DNA from: Plantactinospora endophytica
GTDB lineage: Bacteria; Actinomycetota; Actinomycetes; Mycobacteriales; Micromonosporaceae
NCBI RefSeq assembly: GCF_016862915.1
Contig: NZ_BONW01000033.1
Span: 19,359-83,358 of the forward strand
Reading direction: 5' to 3'
DNA length: 64,000 nucleotides
Shown here one piece after another: positions 49,902 through 59,526 of the stretch (its first letter is position 1; every line of letters starts with the position of its first letter). Made by a program: the position numbers and the translations under genes. The notes under the pieces were generated by a model, which worked only from the letters and a program-made list of their open reading frames with translations, had not been told where the DNA came from and did no database searches.

Positions 49902-51881
49902 TCAGAACAGCGGATCGGACTGGATGCTGGCCTCGGCGCACGTCTTGGCCAGGGGGCACGCCTGGCACACCGGTTCCTGCGGCCGGCACAGGGTGTTCGC
50001 CAGCTCGATGAGACCGAGGTGGGCGCTGCGGGCGTCGGTGTCGATGCCGATCATGCGGGCGACCTCGAGCCGTCCGTCCGTGAGCCGGTTGCGGCTGCCC
50101 ACGGGGTTGCCGCTGAACCGGGCGGCCACGCGCAGGACGCCCTTGGTGACCAGGACCGGCTCCTCGGCGTTGTCCTCCTCCGCAGCGGGGACGGCGAGGA
50201 TGGCCAGGTCGGCGACCGACTCGTTGAGTCCACGGACTTTCCGCAGGGCGTCGTCGTCACGCAGCAGTGCCGGATTGTCAGCGAGGGTACGTGCCAGTTG
50301 TGCGACGGTGTCGGCACGGGCTTCGCGGGAGATGAAACGGCCGATGCGGCGCAGGTCATCCTCGCGCGCGACGGTGTCCTGGGGCTGCCGCCAGGCCCGC
50401 AGCGTCCGCCAGACCTGGCCGAGGACTTCCGGATGGGCCCGGTCGAGGAGGATCTCGCCCTGGATGACCTGCCAGCGGGTCTCCGCACGCAGCCACGGGA
50501 TGCCCTTGACCTGAGCGGCATCGAACCAGTCGGCGAGGGCCGCTGCGACCTCCTGGGTGCTGACCTTCGCCGGTGTGCCGGCGTTCAGCGACGCGGAGAC
50601 GGCGCGCGCGAGGTGCTCGCCGAGCATCGGAGGGACGGCGTTACCGATCTGTTTGAACGCCGCCGACGGCGGGCCTGCGAACCGGAAGTCGTCCGGGAAG
50701 GTCTGCAGCCTCGCCGCCTCGCGGACGGTGATGGTGCGGTGCTGCTCGGGGTGGATGTACCAGTAGCCGTCCTTGGCGATGTGCGCGGTGATCGTGCGCG
50801 AGAGCCCGTGCTTGTCCAGCCGCTTGTACTTGTCATCGAAGATGTCGTCGCGGTAGCGCTTCATCTCCGCAGGGAGGTCGGAGTAGCGGGTGCTCGCGTC
50901 CATGAGTTTGAACGCCTTGAGGTCGTCGTCGCGGACGGGCCGGGTGATGTGGTCGAAGACCTTGTCGGCGTCCTCGGCCATGACGTTGCGGCGCATCCGC
51001 TGCTGGAACTCGGTCCTGGGGCCCGCGTAGTCGGCCCACCCCTCGGCGCCTCCGTCCGGGCGCCATCCTCCCTCGACCTTGGGCAGGTCACTGATGGCGT
51101 TCCAGACGGTCGGCCGGTCGGCCGACTCGGTGGGCCACCGGAATTCGACGCGGTCACGCAGGGCCACGAGGATGAGCCGCTGGCGGAACTGCGGGACGCC
51201 GTACCGCCAGGTGTCGACGGCGCGTTCCTCGACCGCATAACCGAGCGACTCCAACTCGTGGACCATCGTGCGGAGGATGAACATCTCCTTGTCGAGCGCC
51301 ATGTCCGGCACGTTCTCCATCAGCACGGCCGGGGGCTGCGCCAGGCGGATCACCTCAAGGAACGAACGCCACAGGTCGCGGCGTTCGTCGTAGGGATCAC
51401 GCAGGCCGTGACGGACCTTGTGCCGGATGATGTAGCGGCCGGCCTTCGAGAATGGCTGGCACGGCGGGCCCCCGGCGAGCAGTTCTACACCGGCACTCCG
51501 GACAAGGTCGGCGACCTCGCGGATCCGCTCAGGGTCGCCCAGGTCCCAGTTGGTGCTCAGTCCGCCGTGGTGGTGACGGTGCGTCTCGATCGCCTCGGGG
51601 TAGTGGTCGACGGCGAGAACCACCCGGTAGCCGGCCTCCTCGAGACCGAGGCTGAGACCTCCGGCCCCACTGAACAGGTCGGCCGCCAGCTTCTCGCCAC
51701 GTTCGCGGGCCTCTTCGGCGTAGCGGAGCATCGCGGTGGGACTGTCGCAGGCGTCGGGGTGCTTCGGCAGCTGTACGAACGGACCTCGGATGAGTCTGAC
51801 GCCGTACGCCCCCCGCCGGGCGGATGGATCACGCGCCGGCGGGGAGGGACTGTCGTCAGCAGCGGTCACGGCAACGGACAT
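49902..51881 (-). CDS. C5-cytosine DNA methyltransferase fused to an endonuclease III-like [4Fe-4S] domain
   Basis: 659 residues from the ATG at 51881. Residues 65-460 are a C5 methylase: motif I AADLFSGAGGLSLG, motif IV GGPPCQPFS with catalytic Cys141, motif VI MENVPD, motif VIII FRQRLILVA, a variable target region, motif IX EAARLQTFPDDF and motif X IGNAVPPMLG. Residues about 545-631 look like an HhH-GPD glycosylase, ending in Cys632-x6-Cys639-x2-Cys642-x5-Cys648, the exact endonuclease III cluster spacing. The hairpin Lys and catalytic Asp seem replaced (GLNESVADL, LVTKGVLRV), so the domain may bind DNA without cutting. It is convergent with GHKL ATPase 1 and divergent from AIPR. Confidence 0.9.
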   Translation of the reverse strand: MSVAVTAADDSPSPPARDPSARRGAYGVRLIRGPFVQLPKHPDACDSPTAMLRYAEEARERGEKLAADLFSGAGGLSLGLEEAGYRVVLAVDHYPEAIETHRHHHGGLSTNWDLGDPERIREVADLVRSAGVELLAGGPPCQPFSKAGRYIIRHKVRHGLRDPYDERRDLWRSFLEVIRLAQPPAVLMENVPDMALDKEMFILRTMVHELESLGYAVEERAVDTWRYGVPQFRQRLILVALRDRVEFRWPTESADRPTVWNAISDLPKVEGGWRPDGGAEGWADYAGPRTEFQQRMRRNVMAEDADKVFDHITRPVRDDDLKAFKLMDASTRYSDLPAEMKRYRDDIFDDKYKRLDKHGLSRTITAHIAKDGYWYIHPEQHRTITVREAARLQTFPDDFRFAGPPSAAFKQIGNAVPPMLGEHLARAVSASLNAGTPAKVSTQEVAAALADWFDAAQVKGIPWLRAETRWQVIQGEILLDRAHPEVLGQVWRTLRAWRQPQDTVAREDDLRRIGRFISREARADTVAQLARTLADNPALLRDDDALRKVRGLNESVADLAILAVPAAEEDNAEEPVLVTKGVLRVAARFSGNPVGSRNRLTDGRLEVARMIGIDTDARSAHLGLIELANTLCRPQEPVCQACPLAKTCAEASIQSDPLF

Positions 51882-52094
51882 TACCGGCACGGGCCGGCAT
51901 TCCCAAGTGGCTGTTCGGTCCCGCGCCGGACGCCTCCCGGCCGGGCGACCGGTGCCCGCCCGGCGGGACGGTCTGTCAACACCGACGCGGTCACAACCAG
52001 CGCCGGCCGCACGGCTCCCGGTGGCCGTCCGGTGGTCCACGGCTGGGCCGATGGGACGGGACGAAGCATCGGGAGCGACGTCCCGCTCCACCGG

Positions 52095-52126
52095 CGGCGG
52101 TCACCGCCGGGCATCTTCCCTATGCT
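52095..52126 (+). promoter_or_regulatory. Candidate operator and -10 of the AIPR operon
   Basis: CGGCGGT-C-ACCGCCG (52095-52109) is a 15-bp inverted repeat just upstream of TATGCT (52121-52126), a good TANNNT -10. A transcript from here would have a leader of about 130 nt before the AIPR GTG. The whole divergent spacer (51882-52265) holds no gene that I can support. Confidence 0.4.
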
Positions 52127-52265
52127 TGAGACCTTCCGCACGCGGTCGACCACGTTGAGGTGGGACCGCCCGTCCCCTCGGAGCGGCCCATGTCCACGGT
52201 CAGCCCCCGCCGGGGCGCGTCCACCGGCGGCGCGCCCGCCTCGTCGACATCGACGGAGGTACGCG

Positions 52266-54278
52266 GTGCGTGAGTCGGACCTCGATACCTACGCCTACAA
52301 CCTCCTGGACGAGGTGCGGACTGTCGCGGACGTCAACGACTGCGACCCGCAGGAGGCCTTTGCCGGGCTGGTGCTCGAGCAGCTCGCCGGCGACGGGCTG
52401 ACCGAGGACCCGACCGTGGTCCGGTTCAGGGACCACGGCATAGAGGTGAGCGGCTACGGCGTCTCATCGGACGACCGGAGCCTGGACCTGTTCGTCACCA
52501 GCTACAGTCCCCGGGCCGACGACGCCCACAAGATCAACCGTGCCGAGATCGAGACCATGTTCCGCCGGCTGGAGAACTTCGTCGCACGCAGTCTGTCCGG
52601 CGCGCTGGCCCGGAAGGACCCGTCATCGGAGGTGACCGGCCTGATCCAGACGGTGGTCGACAGGTTCCCGCGGGTTGACAGGGTCCGTTTCGCCCTGATC
52701 ACCAACGCCCGCAATGTCATGCGTGAACCGCCACCACCTCTGCAGCTGGAGGGACGTACGGTCTCCCGCGAGGTCTGGGACCTGCGTCGACTGGCGAACT
52801 GGACGGTTTCCGGTAGCCGTGCCGAGCCCATCGTCGCCGAGTTTTCCACCGGCCTGCCCTGCCTCGGGACGCCGAGCACGACCGAGGACTACTCGGTCCT
52901 GCTGGCCATCGTGCCCGGGACGGATCTCGCTGATCTCTACGCGCGGCACGGGGCACGTCTGCTCGAACTCAACGTCCGTTCCTTCCTACAGGTCCGTGGT
53001 GCGGTCAACGCCGGCATGCAGCGGACGCTGCGGGACCACCCGGAGCGGTTCCTCGCCTACAACAACGGAATCGCGGCGACAGCATCCGCAGTGGACTTCG
53101 ACGAGGAGACGCCCGGTCGGCCGCCGCGGATCCGCCGGATCCACGACCTACAGATCGTCAACGGCGGGCAGACCACCGCCTCGATCCATCACGCCCGCCG
53201 CACCACCGACGTCAGCGCCGTGCTGGTGCAGATGAAGTTGACCGTCGTGTCGCCCGACCAGCTCGACGAGATCGTTCCCCGCATCTCCGCCTACTCCAAC
53301 ACCCAGAACCGGGTCACCGCCTCCGATCTAAAGGCCAACGTGGGCTTCCACGTCGATGTGGAACGCATCATGCGGACCTTGTGGGCGCCACCGGGCCCCG
53401 TTCACGACAATGACACCCACTGGTTCTATGAGCGTGCCCGCGGTCAGTACGCCAACGCCCTCGCCGCTGAGGTGACCCGGTCCCGGCAGAAGGTCTTCAA
53501 GGCCATCAACCCGCCCGACCAGAAGTTCACCAAGTCCGAGCTCGCCAAGTACGAGGCGTCCTGGACCATGCATCCCCAGCAGGTGTGCCTCGGCGCGGAG
53601 AAGAACTTCACCCTGTTCTCCGCCTGGCTCGACCGGCAGAACCTCACCGTGGACAAGGACTACTGCCGCCGCCTGGTGGCCAAGGCGATCCTCTTCAGGC
53701 GTACCGACAAACTGGTCGCCAGGCAGAACTTCGGCGGCTACAAGGCCAACATCGTCACCTACACGGTCGCGAAAATCGTGCACGCCACAGGCGCCAGGAT
53801 CGACCTGGACCGCATCTGGCGGGAGCAGAACCTCCCACCCGCGCTAACGGACGCCGTCACCGAACTGGCCGTCCTCGTTCAGAAGATCATCACCTCCCCG
53901 CCGGAAGGCAGTACCCACGTCGGCGAGTGGACCAAGAAGGACGCATGCTGGGACGCCGTACGCGACCTCGACTGGACCCTTCCGCCCGCGCTCGACGCGG
54001 AGCTGCTCCCATCCGAGACAGACACCGCCGACGACGCGCACAGGTTCCGGACCGGCGACTGGCAGAACCTGGAAACGTGGGGAACCGTGACCGGCACCTT
54101 CGACCATCAGCAGCGGGCAGCCGTTCGCGACGTCGCCCACGCCCTCGCCCACGGCAATATTCCCGCCGGGAAGCAGATGCGTGTCGCCGCCGAACTGATG
54201 GACCTCGCCCGCGACCGCGGATTCCGACCGGCATGGCCCGAAACCCCCGGCGGCGGCCTGCCCGGAGGGGCCCGATGA
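52266..54278 (+). CDS. AIPR (abortive infection phage resistance) protein
   Basis: 670 residues from the GTG at 52266, with GGAGGT at 52255-52260. The centre carries AIPR family stretches: ELNVRSFLQVRGAVNAGMQR, ERFLAYNNGIAATAS, IVNGGQTTASIHHA and PRISAYSNTQNRVTASDL. AIPR proteins are linked to phage-induced abortive infection and occur in MutL/MORC-Z1 defence loci; the biochemical activity is uncertain, with nuclease relationships proposed. It heads a plus-strand operon; its stop overlaps the ATG of GHKL ATPase 2. The reading frame also stays open far upstream across the methylase antisense strand, but that part is not coding. Confidence 0.88.
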   Translation: MRESDLDTYAYNLLDEVRTVADVNDCDPQEAFAGLVLEQLAGDGLTEDPTVVRFRDHGIEVSGYGVSSDDRSLDLFVTSYSPRADDAHKINRAEIETMFRRLENFVARSLSGALARKDPSSEVTGLIQTVVDRFPRVDRVRFALITNARNVMREPPPPLQLEGRTVSREVWDLRRLANWTVSGSRAEPIVAEFSTGLPCLGTPSTTEDYSVLLAIVPGTDLADLYARHGARLLELNVRSFLQVRGAVNAGMQRTLRDHPERFLAYNNGIAATASAVDFDEETPGRPPRIRRIHDLQIVNGGQTTASIHHARRTTDVSAVLVQMKLTVVSPDQLDEIVPRISAYSNTQNRVTASDLKANVGFHVDVERIMRTLWAPPGPVHDNDTHWFYERARGQYANALAAEVTRSRQKVFKAINPPDQKFTKSELAKYEASWTMHPQQVCLGAEKNFTLFSAWLDRQNLTVDKDYCRRLVAKAILFRRTDKLVARQNFGGYKANIVTYTVAKIVHATGARIDLDRIWREQNLPPALTDAVTELAVLVQKIITSPPEGSTHVGEWTKKDACWDAVRDLDWTLPPALDAELLPSETDTADDAHRFRTGDWQNLETWGTVTGTFDHQQRAAVRDVAHALAHGNIPAGKQMRVAAELMDLARDRGFRPAWPETPGGGLPGGAR

Positions 54279-55789
54279 CCACCTGGACCGCACAGGTCCC
54301 CACGGACGGCACCGTGGAACTGCGGCCCGACCCGCACGCCCTGGACTCCCTGGGACGCAACCACTCACTCGAGACGGCACTGGCGGACCTGGTCGACAAC
54401 AGCATCGACGCCGGCGCACGTAACGTCCTCATCCGCTTCATCCGCCGCGGCACACGCCTCGTCGGCCTCTACATCGTCGACGACGGTCGCGGCATGACCC
54501 CCGACACCGTCGACACCGCCATGACGCTGGGAGGCCGACGATCTTACAGCGGCAATGACCTGGGCCGCTTCGGCATCGGACTCAAGGCCGCGTCGTTCAG
54601 CCAGGCCACCAGCCTGACCGTGCTGACCCGGGCCGCCGGTCACCCCGCCGTCGGGCGACGGTGGCTGCACCGTGGCGGCCGTACCGGCTTCCACTGCGAC
54701 ATCGTGCCCACCGACTTCGCCGAGACCGAACTCGACCGTGCCTGGACGCTGAGCACCTCACCGTCCGGCACCGTCATCCGCTGGGACGAGGTGTCCGGCT
54801 TCCCTGCCACCGACGACCCGGACCAGGTCACCACCTTCCTGAACCGGGCCATCGATCACCTCCGGGGACACCTCGGCCTGATGTTCCACCGCCTCCTCGG
54901 CGCCGCACGTACAAGGATCGTCATCGATGTCGAGGAGACCACAGGTGACGTCGGCGTCCCGACCGAGGTCGGACCGATCGACCCGTTCGGCTATCCGAGT
55001 CCCGCGCCGGGCTGGCCACGCACCCTCACAACCGACGGCAACGGCACACGGCTCGTGATCACCTGCCACATCTGGCCGCGGCGGACGAACGACGAGCGGT
55101 ACCGGCTCCCGGGAGGGGCTGAGAACCGCCAGGGCCTGTACTTCTACCGCCGCAACCGGCTCCTGCACGCCGGCGGGTGGGAAGGCATCCACGCACCTGA
55201 CAAGAAACTCCAGCTCGCCCGAGCCAGCATCGACATCGACGGCGACACCGCCGGCCTGTTCACCATGAACCCCGAAAAGTCCAGGGTCACCGCCGGCCCG
55301 GACTTCGCCCGCGCCGTCACTGCCGCCCGCGCCGACGACGGCACCACCATCACCGACTACCTACAGGCCGCCGAATCCATCTGGGCCACCAGCAACCGAC
55401 GGGCAACCGCACAGCGCCGTCCGGTGCTCCCACCCGGCAAGGGCCTTCACCCCAAGGTCATCCGTGAGATCACCGACGAACTGCCGCAGATCAACGACGC
55501 ACCGCTGAACATCCTCTGGGCCCGGTTCGACAACGACAACTTCTTCGAGGTCGACCGCGCCACCGGCACCCTACGACTGAACAACCGGTACCGCGCCGCG
55601 GTCCTGGGTGGGCGAAGAGGCGGCCTCAACGACGTTCCCCTCCTGAAGAGCGTGATCTTCCTGCTCATGGAGAACCTGTTCCAGGGCGTCCACCTCGGTG
55701 CCCGCGACAGGGACAACATCGATCTCTGGCAGCAGATCCTCACCGCCGCCGCCCGCGCTGAACTGGACACATGGACGAGACGATCATGA
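54275..55789 (+). CDS. MORC/MutL-type GHKL ATPase 2
   Basis: 504 residues, ATG overlapping the AIPR stop. Motif I is ALADLVDNSIDAGARNV, motif II VDDGRGMTPDTVD, motif III GRFGIGLKAASFSQ. The S5-like block is GLYFYRRNRLLHAGGWEG with KLQLARASIDI. It is more distant from ATPases 1 and 3 than they are from each other, and has a different C-terminus with AAVLGGRRGGLNDVPLLKSV. As in the other two, the catalytic Glu of motif I is Asp. It is cotranslated with AIPR and with the 38-codon ORF, and so belongs to the AIPR-Z1A module. Confidence 0.85.
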   Translation: MTTWTAQVPTDGTVELRPDPHALDSLGRNHSLETALADLVDNSIDAGARNVLIRFIRRGTRLVGLYIVDDGRGMTPDTVDTAMTLGGRRSYSGNDLGRFGIGLKAASFSQATSLTVLTRAAGHPAVGRRWLHRGGRTGFHCDIVPTDFAETELDRAWTLSTSPSGTVIRWDEVSGFPATDDPDQVTTFLNRAIDHLRGHLGLMFHRLLGAARTRIVIDVEETTGDVGVPTEVGPIDPFGYPSPAPGWPRTLTTDGNGTRLVITCHIWPRRTNDERYRLPGGAENRQGLYFYRRNRLLHAGGWEGIHAPDKKLQLARASIDIDGDTAGLFTMNPEKSRVTAGPDFARAVTAARADDGTTITDYLQAAESIWATSNRRATAQRRPVLPPGKGLHPKVIREITDELPQINDAPLNILWARFDNDNFFEVDRATGTLRLNNRYRAAVLGGRRGGLNDVPLLKSVIFLLMENLFQGVHLGARDRDNIDLWQQILTAAARAELDTWTRRS

Positions 55790-55902
55790 CCGGTGGACAT
55801 CGCGGCGTCAGTCTCCGCGTCGACCCCGCCACCGCCGTTCCCGGTGAGCGGGCACGCCTTTTCTTCCACTACGCCATGCCCGGAGGACAGAGGCTCCGAT
55901 GA
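55786..55902 (+). CDS. 38-residue ORF coupled on both sides
   Basis: ATG at 55786 overlaps the stop of GHKL ATPase 2, and its TGA at 55900-55902 overlaps the ATG of Z1 protein A (ATGA both times). The product begins MTGGHRGVSLRVDPATAVPG and ends in a basic tail, with no recognised domain. The double overlap in a frame that fits the operon exactly suggests it is translated, either as a small subunit or as a coupler that keeps ribosomes moving into the Z1 gene. It could also be a remnant of a larger gene. Confidence 0.5.
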   Translation: MTGGHRGVSLRVDPATAVPGERARLFFHYAMPGGQRLR

Positions 55903-58838
55903 GCGACGAACTCAGCACCGCCTACAGCGCCGCCCTCGACGCCATGGCCCGCACCGGCCCCAGGAACCTCCACCCCCTGGCGGCCATGCTCGGCGACAAC
56001 AGCCTGGCCGACGGCAACGCCCTGCTCACCCACCTGCGCGCTGCCGGCCCCGAGGACGCACTCCGTCAGCAGTTCGCCCACTCTCTGGCAGCCTGGGACC
56101 AGGCCGCCACCGACGCCCCCTGGACGGCCGGTACCACCGGCGATACCCCGGAACGCCGCAGTGCGGTTCTCGACGCACTCAACCTGGACCCGACAACGCA
56201 GAAGCTGTTCGCCGACTGGTTCCCGTACGCAGCCGTAGCCACGCCCATCGTCATCGCGGACGACTGGGAAGAGTGGCGCGACGGGCAACGACGCCACGAA
56301 CGGGACTTCTACTGGGCGCACTACCGCAAGTACCTGCTCGACAGAGGTTGGGACGACAACGCGGTCATCGGGCTCGACCGCGCCACCGAGGAGGTGGTCC
56401 GACGCCTGTCCGATCCCACCCGTGCCAAGGCATACCAGGCCAAAGGACTTGTCGTCGGCTACGTCCAGAGCGGCAAGACCGCCAACTTCACCGGAGTCAT
56501 CGCCAAGGCCGTCGACGCCGGATACCGCCTGGTCATCGTTCTCACCGGTACCACCAACATGCTCCGCGCCCAGACGCAGCGCCGCCTCGATATGGAACTG
56601 CTCGGCCGCGAGAACCTCGAACTCGAGATCTCCGCCCACGACTCCCGGAGACACGACTACCAGGATGACCCCGACTGGGACGCCGACCGGTTCATACGTC
56701 ACGGCGGTCGCCCCTCCGACGCCGGCTACCCCGACATCCGCCGGCTCAGCACTCACGCCTGGGACTACCGCCGCCTCCAGCAGGGCTTTTCTGCGCTCGA
56801 GTACCACCGTCGTGAACGCACCAGACGGCTGTTCGAACCGGCCAATCTGTTCACCAGCGATGCCCGCCTCGTCGTGGCGAAGAAGAACAAGAACGTGCTG
56901 CAGGACCTCGTCGCCGATCTCGGCCGCATCAGCGACCGCCTCGACGAGGTCCCCGTTCTCATCATCGACGACGAGTCCGACCAGGCGTCGGTGAACACTT
57001 CGAGCCCGAAGAAGTGGAAGGACGACAGCCGCGCCCGCACCGCCATCAACCGGCTCATCGGACAGCTGCTGACCATGATGCCCCGCGCCCAGTACGTCGG
57101 CTACACCGCAACACCGTACGCCAATGTCTTCGTCGACCCGGACGACGTCGAGGACATTTTCCCCCGCGACTTCCTCGTCTCACTGCCACGGCCTCTCGGC
57201 TACATGGGAGCCGAGGACTTCCACGACCTCGACACCGACACCCCGCTGAGCCAACGCAGCTACGCCGATTCCCAGGAGCATCGGCACGTCCGCCTGCTCA
57301 GCGAGGAACCGGACGACGCCGAACTGCGCACCGCACTCGACATGTACCTGCTCACCGGCGCGGTCAAACTGCACCGACAGCGGCTGGGACACGCCACGTA
57401 CCGCCACCACACCATGCTCGTCCACGAAGCCATGGGCCGGGAATCCCACCGCGAGGCAGCCATCACCATCAACGCGATGTGGAACACCGGTGACTACCGC
57501 GGCCCGTCCGGACTGCGACGCCTGCGCCAGCTGTACGAGACCGACGTCCTGCCGGTGAGCCACGCCAGCTCCCCGGAACTGCCCACGCCGCCGAACTTCG
57601 ACGACCTACGGCAGGACATCGGTGCAGCCCTCAGCCGGATCAGCCCCCCGGACCGCGATACAGGGCCGGTCATCGTCGTCAACAGCGATCCCGATCTCGA
57701 ACGGCAGCAGGAGAGCCTCGACTTCGACCGGCGCCCGGTCTGGCGTGTCCTCGTCGGTGGCAACAAACTCGCCCGCGGCTTCACGGTGGAAGGGCTCACC
57801 GTCACCTACTACCGTCGTGCAACCGCACAGGTCGACACGCTGATGCAGATGGGCCGCTGGTTCGGCTTCCGTCCCCGCTACCGCGACCTCGTCCGGATCT
57901 ACACGACAGAGGAACTGCACAGCATGTTCGCAGCCGCCTGCCGCGACGAGGAATTCCTCCGGGCCGAGTTGCGCCGCTACGCCCGCCCTGTCGACGGCCG
58001 ACCGCAGATCACCCCACGACAGGTACCGCCACTGATCGCCCAGCACCGCCCCGACCTACGTCCCACCAACCGCAACAAGATGTGGAACGCCCGGCTCGTC
58101 GAACGCAGCTCGCCTGGCGAACCCATGGAGCCCGTGGCCTATCCGTACCCCGAAACGGCCGCGCGCCTGACGCTGGGCAACAACACGGTCTGGAGGCCCG
58201 TCCTCGCCGCAGCCGACCAGGTCGTGCGGTTCAGGACCGTCCGGGTCACCAGAGTGAATGACGTGGCGGTCACGCAGGCGGCCGGCACACACTACGACGC
58301 CCGCATCGCCACACTCGGACACCACCGGATGCTCGAGATCCTCGGCGCGCTCACCTGGAACGGATCCGACACCTTTCAACCGGAGATCGCCTGGCTCCGC
58401 ACCCTTCGTCCCGACCAGCTCAACCGCTGGGTCGTCATCTTCCCGTTCCAGAGTTCCAGCAAGGGCACAACCCAGAACATCATGGGTCACGGGCCGTTCA
58501 GTATCTTCCAACGAGCCTGGACCGTGTCCAAGGGATCGTTGAGAGTCGTGAGCGAATCCCGCCACCGCAACGCGGCCAACCGGATAGCCGGCCTGGCCAC
58601 ACCGGTTCCTGACCTCGCCGCCGACAAACTCGCCGAACCTGCCACCGGCGCTTTGATCATGTACCCGTCGGTGAGAGACAAGCACGAGTACGGCGACAGG
58701 CCCATCCCGGACGACCGGATCACGCTGGCGTTTCACCTCGTCACACCACTGAGTACGACCCCCGTCAACGGCAAACTCATCAAATGGCAGACCCGCAACA
58801 GCAACGACCCCACCGCTGTCGTGGTCGACACGCGATAG
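55899..58838 (+). CDS. Z1-domain ATPase/helicase A
   Basis: 979 residues; ribosome site AGAGG at 55889-55893. Z1 proteins are a divergent P-loop/SF2-related ATPase group found with MutL/MORC ATPases. Here Walker A is GLVVGYVQSGKTANF at about 184-198, motif II VLIIDDESDQASVNT at about 352-366, motif III YVGYTATPYANVF, and a late arginine-rich motif TLMQMGRWFGFRPRY at about 646-660. The C-terminal 300 residues have no named domain. It probably moves along DNA or remodels it under control of GHKL ATPase 2 and AIPR. It shares its core motifs with Z1 protein B, which is 922 residues and clearly a paralogue, not a copy. Confidence 0.9.
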   Translation: MSDELSTAYSAALDAMARTGPRNLHPLAAMLGDNSLADGNALLTHLRAAGPEDALRQQFAHSLAAWDQAATDAPWTAGTTGDTPERRSAVLDALNLDPTTQKLFADWFPYAAVATPIVIADDWEEWRDGQRRHERDFYWAHYRKYLLDRGWDDNAVIGLDRATEEVVRRLSDPTRAKAYQAKGLVVGYVQSGKTANFTGVIAKAVDAGYRLVIVLTGTTNMLRAQTQRRLDMELLGRENLELEISAHDSRRHDYQDDPDWDADRFIRHGGRPSDAGYPDIRRLSTHAWDYRRLQQGFSALEYHRRERTRRLFEPANLFTSDARLVVAKKNKNVLQDLVADLGRISDRLDEVPVLIIDDESDQASVNTSSPKKWKDDSRARTAINRLIGQLLTMMPRAQYVGYTATPYANVFVDPDDVEDIFPRDFLVSLPRPLGYMGAEDFHDLDTDTPLSQRSYADSQEHRHVRLLSEEPDDAELRTALDMYLLTGAVKLHRQRLGHATYRHHTMLVHEAMGRESHREAAITINAMWNTGDYRGPSGLRRLRQLYETDVLPVSHASSPELPTPPNFDDLRQDIGAALSRISPPDRDTGPVIVVNSDPDLERQQESLDFDRRPVWRVLVGGNKLARGFTVEGLTVTYYRRATAQVDTLMQMGRWFGFRPRYRDLVRIYTTEELHSMFAAACRDEEFLRAELRRYARPVDGRPQITPRQVPPLIAQHRPDLRPTNRNKMWNARLVERSSPGEPMEPVAYPYPETAARLTLGNNTVWRPVLAAADQVVRFRTVRVTRVNDVAVTQAAGTHYDARIATLGHHRMLEILGALTWNGSDTFQPEIAWLRTLRPDQLNRWVVIFPFQSSSKGTTQNIMGHGPFSIFQRAWTVSKGSLRVVSESRHRNAANRIAGLATPVPDLAADKLAEPATGALIMYPSVRDKHEYGDRPIPDDRITLAFHLVTPLSTTPVNGKLIKWQTRNSNDPTAVVVDTR

Positions 58839-59526
58839 CCACAGACACGCCCCGTAGCACAGCCGTGCGGCGGAGACTGAGCCCCCGGTCCCCCTTAAGC
58901 CAACGGTAAGGGACCCCGGTACCCCGGCGTCGTAATCGAGGCTGGGTCCGCCCGCGCCGTTGGACACGCCGACCTCGGAACGTCCCACGCCGATGCGACA
59001 CGGCCTACTCGGACGGGTCCCGTCCGCGTTCGTCGACGCCCTCGGGTGGCGGCAAATCCTGGAGCAGGAAGGGACCTGATCAGCCGCATGCCAGGAACGA
59101 GGTACCAGCACATCGGCGTTCCGGGCCCGGGTGTCGGCTCCGGTGTGATGGGTCGTCACGTCCGCGCGGGTATCACCGCGACCGGGCCGGGCCGACGCAC
59201 CCGACCCGGAATGTCCGCCCTGTAATCGTCCAATCGGACGCATGGACTCGCAGATCGTCCAGTCCGTGACGTACGCCCATCCCACCGGTGGGTATCCGGG
59301 CTCGCCTCTGCGGACGCCGGTTACGCTCGCCGGGCCGCCCGGCCGGTCGGATCCGGCCGGCCGGGGCCCAGGCAGCTCGGATGGCTACAAGCGCCGGATG
59401 ATGGGCGGAGTCTTGAGAGTCCATTCCTGTCGGTCCCGGCCGCTAGACTCGAAGGCCCACTCGCGATCCTTAGTCACCGAGCCCTGCTGGTGACGGCCCA
59501 CGCTCCATCCCTTGCGGAGGAAGACC
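58839..59526. other. 688-bp spacer between the two Z1 modules
   Basis: I find no gene here. An imperfect hairpin, CCGG-TCC-CCCTTA paired with TAAGGG-ACC-CCGG (58885-58918), follows Z1 protein A and may terminate the AIPR operon. A promoter for the next module lies near 59444. The rest is unremarkable GC-rich sequence. Confidence 0.5.
59444..59449 (+). promoter_or_regulatory. -10 element TAGACT of the GHKL3-Z1B operon
   Basis: TAGACT is close to the ideal actinobacterial -10. It lies 77 bp before the leader-ORF start, giving a leader of about 70 nt. TTGAGA at 59413-59418 is present but too far upstream (25-nt spacer) to be a normal -35. Confidence 0.45.

Noticed and set aside
49722..52265. 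Upstream extension of the AIPR frame to more than 1500 codons
   Set aside because: It is the antisense of the methyltransferase gene. The AIPR family match begins after the GTG at 52266, which has a GGAGGT site.
58056..59285. 409-codon minus-strand frame spanning the end of Z1 A and the spacer
   Set aside because: No domain, no ribosome site, and it overlaps the well-supported Z1 gene.
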